The notes below the pieces were generated by a model. It did not search any database. It was not told where the DNA came from and saw nothing but the letters and a program-made list of their open reading frames with translations. A program made the translations under genes and the position numbers. A stretch of 10,196 nt of DNA from a bacterium (GTDB lineage Bacteria > UBA9089 > UBA9088 > JAGUXG01), in assembly GCA_020061965.1 (NCBI GenBank), contig JAGUXG010000130.1:1-10196 (forward strand). The letters are read 5' to 3'. Position 1 is the stretch's first letter; each line of letters starts with the position of its first letter. Shown here piece by piece: positions 5,777 through 10,196 of the stretch.

Positions 5777-6838
5777 TTACATTTGCAGTTTTATATCTCT
5801 GTGCTCTCCGTCTCTTAAATGGTAAATCTCTTCTTCAAAATGACTATTATACCACATTTGAGAAAGCTCCTTTGTAGTATTTATAACCTTTTCTGCTATC
5901 TTGCAGGATAAAGACCCTAATCCACAAGACGGCGTGATAAGAAAGTTTTGTAAAAACTCAGGGTTTATTCCACAATTCAAAAGAGCTTCTATCTCTCTTT
6001 CTAATCTCTGGTGCAGGCTTTCTGCACTTTCATTATTTATTTGCTCTGATGAAGGAACTATCCCAAAGGCAAGATTGCCGCCTTTTTCAAGAAAGGAACA
6101 AAGCTCATCTTTATAAAGCCTGAGGGTATGAGCAAAATTATACGCATCAAAGTTCAAGATGTCTATATTTGCCTCCATCAAGATAGACCAGTCTGTGTTT
6201 CCACAACAATGAACCCCAACAATTACACCCCTGCCTTTTATAGGCGAGACTACATCATAGAGCCACCCAACAACCTGTGACTTTGTAAGGGGAATGGTGC
6301 AACTGCCAAAACCAGAGAGGTATGGCTCATCCAGAAATATAACAGGCTTGCCGATAGCACTTATCTTTTCTGCCTGCCAGATAGCCTTCATCTCAATGGC
6401 CTTTCTGATTGCCTCAAAGAGAGTGTCGTTATAGATTATAGGCTTCTTGGTCTTATCACAGACAGTAAGCCCAAAACTTATAGGCCCTGTTATCTGTCCC
6501 TTTACATATTCTGTTTTTGGTGGGTTGTTAAGAAAGGCATAAAATCCCTCTGCCCAATCCTCGCCAAGAGCAAAATATCCGTAATCTGCCTCAAGATACC
6601 TCTCATAAAAAGATGTCAGCTCTTCTTCTATCTCTTCTGTCTCAAAGTATAAGTCTTCTCCATCCAATCTTGCCCCAGGCATACCAGAGCTTTGTTGCAC
6701 ATACATATTCTCAAAAAAACCTTTTTTGGGAAGCTGTGGCCAGGCTGGAATATCCAATCTTTTGGCAATCTCTAAAGCAGGTTCTGCCTTAGTATATGGT
6801 AGACTACCTATTGATGACGAAAAAACGCCCTTTAGCAT
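5777..6838 (-). CDS. MetE C-terminal-like (UROD superfamily) zinc methyltransferase, single domain
   Basis: A 353-residue TIM-barrel protein of the uroporphyrinogen decarboxylase / cobalamin-independent methionine synthase superfamily. Zinc ligands are suggested by His210 and Cys212 in GVHCCGNTDW and by Cys305 in TPSCGLG, the HxC...C arrangement of MetE. KGQITGPISF (113-122) and FLDEPYLSGF (168-177) match other conserved barrel blocks. It lacks the MetE N-terminal half, as in the short core-MetE proteins, some of which take methyl groups from methylcobalamin. The substrate here is inferred, not shown; a corrinoid or other methyl-transfer role is equally possible. I chose the ATG at 6838 because conserved sequence starts there; a longer frame back to 6931 would overlap the lipoprotein gene. 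No Shine-Dalgarno sequence is evident. The last ~14 residues look repeat-derived. Confidence 0.8.
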   Translation of the reverse strand: MLKGVFSSSIGSLPYTKAEPALEIAKRLDIPAWPQLPKKGFFENMYVQQSSGMPGARLDGEDLYFETEEIEEELTSFYERYLEADYGYFALGEDWAEGFYAFLNNPPKTEYVKGQITGPISFGLTVCDKTKKPIIYNDTLFEAIRKAIEMKAIWQAEKISAIGKPVIFLDEPYLSGFGSCTIPLTKSQVVGWLYDVVSPIKGRGVIVGVHCCGNTDWSILMEANIDILNFDAYNFAHTLRLYKDELCSFLEKGGNLAFGIVPSSEQINNESAESLHQRLEREIEALLNCGINPEFLQNFLITPSCGLGSLSCKIAEKVINTTKELSQMWYNSHFEEEIYHLRDGEHRDIKLQM

Positions 6839-6861
6839 AACATAAGAATGGTGGTGAACTA

Positions 6862-8094
6862 TTATCTTTCCACAAAGAATGAGCAGACCCAACCAGTCAT
6901 TCCATTTGCAAGCCTTACTTGATAATACCATTTCTCAGATGCATCAACAACAACTAAAGCATCTCCCTTATTCACCTTGGCAATGACTGTCTTTCCTGGA
7001 TACGACCAGATATTTACATTATCCTTTGCTATTTTAACTGCTATACCTTTTTCGGTTTGCTTTGGAAAAAAGGTGATCTTCCTTTTTTCTTCCTCTGGTT
7101 TTAGAACAATTTTATGTGGTGGCACAATCTCTTCTACCTTCTTTACTTTTTCCTCTCTTCCCACTTCTATTCTGTAAATATCTATATTATCACCTTGTAG
7201 GCTTGAGAAGTAAATAAGCCCATCAGAAGACCAAGCAGGAGACAAAACTTTGCTACCTACGGAGATTTGGGTATCATAAGTTCCATCTATATTTATCATT
7301 CTAAGTCTACCACACACATTTAATATCGGTCCTGCATCTTGTTTAAGATGATAGGCTGTTGCTACATAGACAATCTTTTCTCCATCGCTTGACCAAACAG
7401 GCATCATCGCAGAAAAGGTTTCATTATAGACAACCTCTGTCTCCTTTGTTCCATTTACCTCTACTGTCCAGATGCTCTGCTTTTCTTTGCCAACATCCCT
7501 TTGAAAACAGATCTTCTTTCCATCTGGAGAGAATTTAGGGAATAGCCCATGGGTAATATAGGTAAAAAGCCCTTTCTCTAAATCAGCCATCACAATCTCT
7601 GAACTTACTTTTTCATCCTTTGAAATCTTAGAAAAAACAAGAAATCTTCCATCTGGAGAAAAGTTTGGGGTAATCTCATCTGTTGTCTCATCACAGGTCA
7701 CCTGGCGGATGTTCTGTCCAGAAAAGGCATCAATAATGAAAATATCATAGCTTCCAAAGCGATTAGATGAAAAGGCAATCTTCTTTCCGTCTGGAGCAAA
7801 GCATGGGAATAGATCATTTTCCTGCCCAAAAGTCCTTTGGATAACAGCCTGTTCTTCTGGTTTCTTGATGAAGATGTCAAAATTTCCCCTTCTATTGGAA
7901 GAGAAGGTGATATATTGACAATCATTTGAAATATCACAAAATAGGTCTGCACCATTTTCCTTTGTAATCCTTGTTATTGCCCTTTGGGAAGACTCTCCCT
8001 TATGCTCTTGTCCTTCATACTCCGACTCCTCATAACCTGGAAACTGAGCACACCCCCCTATCAACAAAACCAAACCCACCATCACAAATTTCAT
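6862..8094 (-). CDS. TolB-like six-bladed propeller lipoprotein with C-terminal SH3-like domain
   Basis: A 410-residue probable lipoprotein. The signal peptide ends in LIGGC with the acylated cysteine at 15 and Ala at +2, which does not signal inner-membrane retention. Six PD40/WD40-like blades follow, marked by repeats such as FAPDGKKIAFSSNRFGS, FSPDGRFLVFSK, FSPDGKKICFQR and WSSDGEKIVYV. A charged Lys/Glu/Val linker (about 315-348) leads to a bacterial SH3-like domain (about 349-410) containing VNIWSYPG, WYYQVRLANGMTGWV. SH3-like domains often bind peptidoglycan or peptides, so a bridge from the outer membrane to the wall is a reasonable inference. AAGGAGG lies 5 bases before the ATG. It is a tandem paralogue of the gene just upstream, 12 bases away. 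No tolQ, tolR, tolA or pal is nearby, so this is not the classical Tol-Pal operon. Confidence 0.87.
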   Translation of the reverse strand: MKFVMVGLVLLIGGCAQFPGYEESEYEGQEHKGESSQRAITRITKENGADLFCDISNDCQYITFSSNRRGNFDIFIKKPEEQAVIQRTFGQENDLFPCFAPDGKKIAFSSNRFGSYDIFIIDAFSGQNIRQVTCDETTDEITPNFSPDGRFLVFSKISKDEKVSSEIVMADLEKGLFTYITHGLFPKFSPDGKKICFQRDVGKEKQSIWTVEVNGTKETEVVYNETFSAMMPVWSSDGEKIVYVATAYHLKQDAGPILNVCGRLRMINIDGTYDTQISVGSKVLSPAWSSDGLIYFSSLQGDNIDIYRIEVGREEKVKKVEEIVPPHKIVLKPEEEKRKITFFPKQTEKGIAVKIAKDNVNIWSYPGKTVIAKVNKGDALVVVDASEKWYYQVRLANGMTGWVCSFFVER

Positions 8095-8106
8095 AATAAC
8101 CTCCTT

Positions 8107-9060
8107 TTATGGCAAAGATTCAAGCTTCATCCTGAAGATATTAATATTACCTTCATTCTGGATAGAAGAACGGATAGAGCAAAAGTAAATAAGATCATCT
8201 GTTGACCATGTAGGAAAACCATCAGGCCCGCTATCACCTATAATCTGGGTATCATTACTTCCATCTATCTTTATCACTCTAAGATCAATAGGTTGATATG
8301 CCACGAGCTCAGGGATAAGCCCTTCTTTATCTCCATCACCTTCTCCAATTACAGCCGATGCATAGATAAGTTTCTCTCCATCGCTTGACCAGGAAGGCGT
8401 AATAGCACTAAAAACAGGGCTATAGACGACCTCTGTCTCCATACTCCCATCTCTATTTATTATCCATATTGATTGCCTGCCATCTTCAATGCCTCTTTGA
8501 AAACAGATCTTCTTTCCATCTGGAGAAAATTTAGGAAAGAGCCCATCTGTAAGTTCAGTCTCTAAACCTGTCTGGCAATCAACAATAACGACAGAATAGG
8601 AAGTCTCCCTCTCACTGCGTATCTTGGTAAAAACAATCTTTTTTCCATCAGGAGACCAATCTGGAGCAATCTCATCGGAAGAATCAGAGGTTATCTGCCT
8701 TGTATCTTGTCCACTAAAGGCATCAATAACAAAGATGTCAAAACTACCAAAGCGATTAGAGGAGAAGGCTAACTTTTGTCCATCAGTAGACCATGAAGGA
8801 AAAAGGTCAGATTCTCTGCCAAATGTCCTTTGAATCACTGCTTGCTCCTCTGGCTTTTTGATAAAGAGGTCAAAGTTTCCCCTTCTATTAGAGGAGAAAC
8901 AGAGCCACTTTCCATCACAGCTGATATCTGGCAGGATATTCATTCCCTTCTCAGATGTTATCTGTGTAAGATTCATCCTCTTTCCCACAGGCTTATATTC
9001 AGGCACCTCTACCTCACATCCAATGACCAATACAACTCCTAAAGCTAATAATCTCTTCAT
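8107..9060 (-). CDS. TolB-like six-bladed propeller lipoprotein
   Basis: A 317-residue probable lipoprotein with a short signal peptide ending VIGC (Cys15) and Glu at +2. The mature part is a six-unit PD40 propeller; blade motifs include ISCDGKWLCFSSNRRGN, WSTDGQKLAFSSNRFGS, WSPDGKKIVFTK, FSPDGKKICFQR, WSSDGEKLIYAS and WSTDDLIYFCS. It lacks the SH3-like tail of its downstream paralogue. Blade 1 of the two proteins shares a nearly invariant block from SSNRRGNFD to QRTFG, although the DNA differs at many third codon positions. The ATG is one base from the stop of the upstream secreted-protein gene, with GAGG 7 bases before it, so the two are co-translated. Role unknown; an envelope-anchored scaffold or binding protein is inferred. 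Confidence 0.87.
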   Translation of the reverse strand: MKRLLALGVVLVIGCEVEVPEYKPVGKRMNLTQITSEKGMNILPDISCDGKWLCFSSNRRGNFDLFIKKPEEQAVIQRTFGRESDLFPSWSTDGQKLAFSSNRFGSFDIFVIDAFSGQDTRQITSDSSDEIAPDWSPDGKKIVFTKIRSERETSYSVVIVDCQTGLETELTDGLFPKFSPDGKKICFQRGIEDGRQSIWIINRDGSMETEVVYSPVFSAITPSWSSDGEKLIYASAVIGEGDGDKEGLIPELVAYQPIDLRVIKIDGSNDTQIIGDSGPDGFPTWSTDDLIYFCSIRSSIQNEGNINIFRMKLESLP

Positions 9061-9061
9061 A

Positions 9062-9802
9062 TTATATCCTCAAAGATATAGCATATACATTCTCCTCTCC
9101 AAACTTATTTATTTCAGCAGAAAGTTTTAGAAGGAGAAGGTTCAGCTCACAACCGACCAAGAGCCTTACAGGCGAACCGTCTTTATCTATTGACTTATCA
9201 GATATCTTTTCATCCTTAATGGAATACTTGATCTTTGCTAAATACCAGTCTTTACCTATGCCTGCATAAGGAGATAACATCAAAACCTTTTTGCTGGCTA
9301 TCAGTCTTATAGCTTTTGTCTTAATCTCCCAATCCATATTCCACTCATTTACATCCTCTGCCTCAATTTTAAAGGAGTTGTATGTAAGACTGACTGCTAC
9401 CTCTGGTTTAAGACCTTTCTCCTTTAAGAGCCTTTTCCGAGCCTCCAGACCAAAGAAACTCGCAGACTTTATCGGTTCTTCTTCTGGAATATAACAGTAT
9501 TTTCCACCAATGTCGCATATCCCAAGCCCTATCCTGGCATAAACTGATGGTGTAATAATAGGTATCTCTTCAGGTGTATTCTTATCTGGGTCTGTATATT
9601 CCAAGAGAGAACCAGGAATAAGAAGCCCAAGAGAAAACCCTGATTTACCAAAACATCTTGGTGGACCAAGGACACCCGTAGATATAGCCCCAGCAAGTCC
9701 TTCCTGGAGGTCATCAATCATTCTGGTAACCTCTTGTTCAGTCACTGTCCCGCTCCATCCACAAAGAGGAAGGAGAATCAGAAATCCTAATAACTTCTTC
9801 AT
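9062..9802 (-). CDS. Secreted protein, probable outer-membrane beta-barrel, unknown function
   Basis: A 246-residue protein I do not recognise. A signal peptide occupies about residues 1-18 (MKKLLGFLILLPLCGWSG), with cleavage likely near Gly18. Beyond it are stretches of alternating polar and hydrophobic residues ending in glycine or charged turns, such as SGFSLGLLIPG (54-64), SVYARIGLG (86-94), EVAVSLTYNSFKI (133-145) and PYAGIGKDWYLAKIKYS (178-194), and a C-terminal strand AISLRI. This pattern fits an outer-membrane beta-barrel, but the final residue is Ile rather than the usual Phe or Trp. AGGAGGT lies 5 bases before the ATG. It is first in the cluster with the two propeller lipoproteins, which suggests a shared envelope role. 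A soluble periplasmic beta protein is the main alternative. Confidence 0.7.
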   Translation of the reverse strand: MKKLLGFLILLPLCGWSGTVTEQEVTRMIDDLQEGLAGAISTGVLGPPRCFGKSGFSLGLLIPGSLLEYTDPDKNTPEEIPIITPSVYARIGLGICDIGGKYCYIPEEEPIKSASFFGLEARKRLLKEKGLKPEVAVSLTYNSFKIEAEDVNEWNMDWEIKTKAIRLIASKKVLMLSPYAGIGKDWYLAKIKYSIKDEKISDKSIDKDGSPVRLLVGCELNLLLLKLSAEINKFGEENVYAISLRI

Positions 9803-9814
9803 GTCACACCTCCT

Positions 9815-9855
9815 ATTAGAGATTAGGAATGGGGATTAGAGATCAGTCATTTTTG
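9815..9855. repeat. 7-bp-period array, ATTAGRG type
   Basis: Units start at 9815, 9822, 9829, 9835, 9842 and 9849. The clear members are ATTAGAG (9815 and 9835) and ATTAGGA (9822); one unit is 6 bases long and the last two are diverged but keep the AT start. The array lies between the 5S gene and the secreted-protein gene and ends close to the latter's ribosome binding site. It could influence the leader of the envelope cluster, but nothing shows this directly. Confidence 0.5.
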
Positions 9856-9928
9856 CTATTCCCCACCCCTTTTCTTTAATTACCTTGCCTTAAACCTTTT
9901 TGGCTTTATTGACAAAGTAAAAGAACAA

Positions 9929-10046
9929 TCCCCGCAACGACCTACTCTTCCACACCGTTACCAGTGTAGTACCATCGGCTCTGAGGGGCTTAACGACCGT
10001 ATTCGGAATGGGAACGGGTGTTTCCCCCTCGACATAGTCACGGGGA
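9929..10046 (-). rRNA. rrf: 5S ribosomal RNA
   Basis: Read on the minus strand, the gene starts TCCCCGTGAC and ends GTTGCGGGGA, which pair to form helix I of 5S rRNA. Conserved internal features include CCCGTTCCCATTCCGAATACGG (loop B/C region), the GCCGATGGTACTACA segment (loop A, helix IV) and GGAAGAGTAGGTC before the closing helix. At 118 bases it has the expected length. The 23S gene would be expected to lie beyond the right edge if this is a normal rRNA operon, but the window holds no 23S sequence, so the 5S could also be separate. No clear terminator follows. Confidence 0.95.
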
Positions 10047-10051
10047 GATAA

Positions 10052-10086
10052 AAGCTATAAGCTGTAAAAATTAAGTAGTAAGCTAT
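10052..10086. repeat. 7-bp-period array, AAGCTRT type, beside 5S rRNA
   Basis: Five contiguous units in exact register start at 10052, 10059, 10066, 10073 and 10080. The first, second and fifth are AAGCTAT, AAGCTGT and AAGCTAT; the third and fourth are diverged but also begin with AA. The array begins 5 bases upstream of the 5S 5' end and runs directly into the third copy of the ~100-bp repeat. Confidence 0.6.
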
Positions 10087-10087
10087 T

Positions 10088-10196
10088 TATACCCACGTAA
10101 ATCAGGTTTACAAAGAGAACCTGAGGTTGTAAGTTTAGGATGTTGTAAGTTGTATGTTATTTGTTCTACTTCTTCAACCTACAACCTACAACAAAA
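10088..10196 (-). repeat. Dispersed ~100-bp repeat, copy 3 (inverted, reaches window edge)
   Basis: This is the reverse complement of the repeat at 1-97 and 1336-1435; bases 10088-10114 carry the core with one substitution. The 7-bp period is plainest here: on the plus strand GTTGTAA (10126), GTTTAGG (10133), GTTGTAA (10142), GTTGTAT (10149), GTTATTT (10156) and GTTCTAC (10163). Three opposite-strand units follow at 10172-10192, against four in copy 2. It retains the block that copy 2 lacks. It ends in AAAA at the window edge, matching the TTTT start of copy 2, so this copy may be complete. Confidence 0.85.

Noticed and set aside
5345..5818. 157-residue plus-strand open frame over rsmD
   Set aside because: Antisense to rsmD, ends in repeat sequence, no ribosome binding site or family resemblance.
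6862..9060. Classical Tol-Pal system
   Set aside because: The propellers resemble TolB, but both are lipoproteins and tolQ, tolR, tolA and pal are absent from the window.
10052..10196. CRISPR-like array
   Set aside because: The repeating units are 7 bases and contiguous, with no repeat-spacer alternation and no cas genes.

Overview
The window reads as chromosomal DNA of an AT-rich, Gram-negative-type bacterium, probably of an uncultivated candidate phylum. The signs are heavy use of AGA/AGG/ATA codons, lipoprotein signals with likely outer-membrane products, and short repeats between the genes. Omnitrophota or Desantisbacteria-like lineages are a guess from the style of these repeats, not something the sequence proves. 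Every protein gene I can support is on the minus strand, as is a 5S rRNA gene, so transcription runs from the right edge to the left.

Reading in that direction: a copy of a dispersed ~100-bp repeat (10088-10196) and a 7-bp-period array (10052-10086) lie just upstream of the 5S rRNA gene (9929-10046). Next is a tight envelope cluster: a secreted, probably beta-barrel protein (9062-9802) and two paralogous six-bladed TolB-like lipoproteins (8107-9060 and 6862-8094, the second carrying an SH3-like tail). A single-domain MetE-like zinc methyltransferase (5777-6838) follows. Then comes a housekeeping string joined by very short gaps or overlaps: rsmD (5236-5727, shortened and with an altered motif IV), truA, gmk and rpoZ. 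After a non-coding gap there is a truncated DUF2723 membrane glycosyltransferase-like gene (2895-3413), a repeat-bounded element (2708-2914), serS (1401-2702) and a CorC/CNNM-type CBS protein (85-1293).

The most unusual signal is in the spaces between genes. Several sequences unrelated to one another share a strict or near-strict 7-bp period (GTTGTAR, AAGCTRT, CAGCTAT, TTGRACT and ATTAGRG types). They sit against gene ends, and several genes draw their last codons and stop codon from repeat sequence. The ~100-bp repeat occurs three times. Two copies supply the stop codon of corC and the C-terminal tail of SerS, read in different frames, and the third lies next to the 5S gene. A 207-bp element with perfect 22-bp inverted termini separates the truncated DUF2723 gene from serS, supplying the stop of one and lying 5 bases upstream of the start of the other. 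No CRISPR array, transposase gene, tRNA or recognised defence system was seen.
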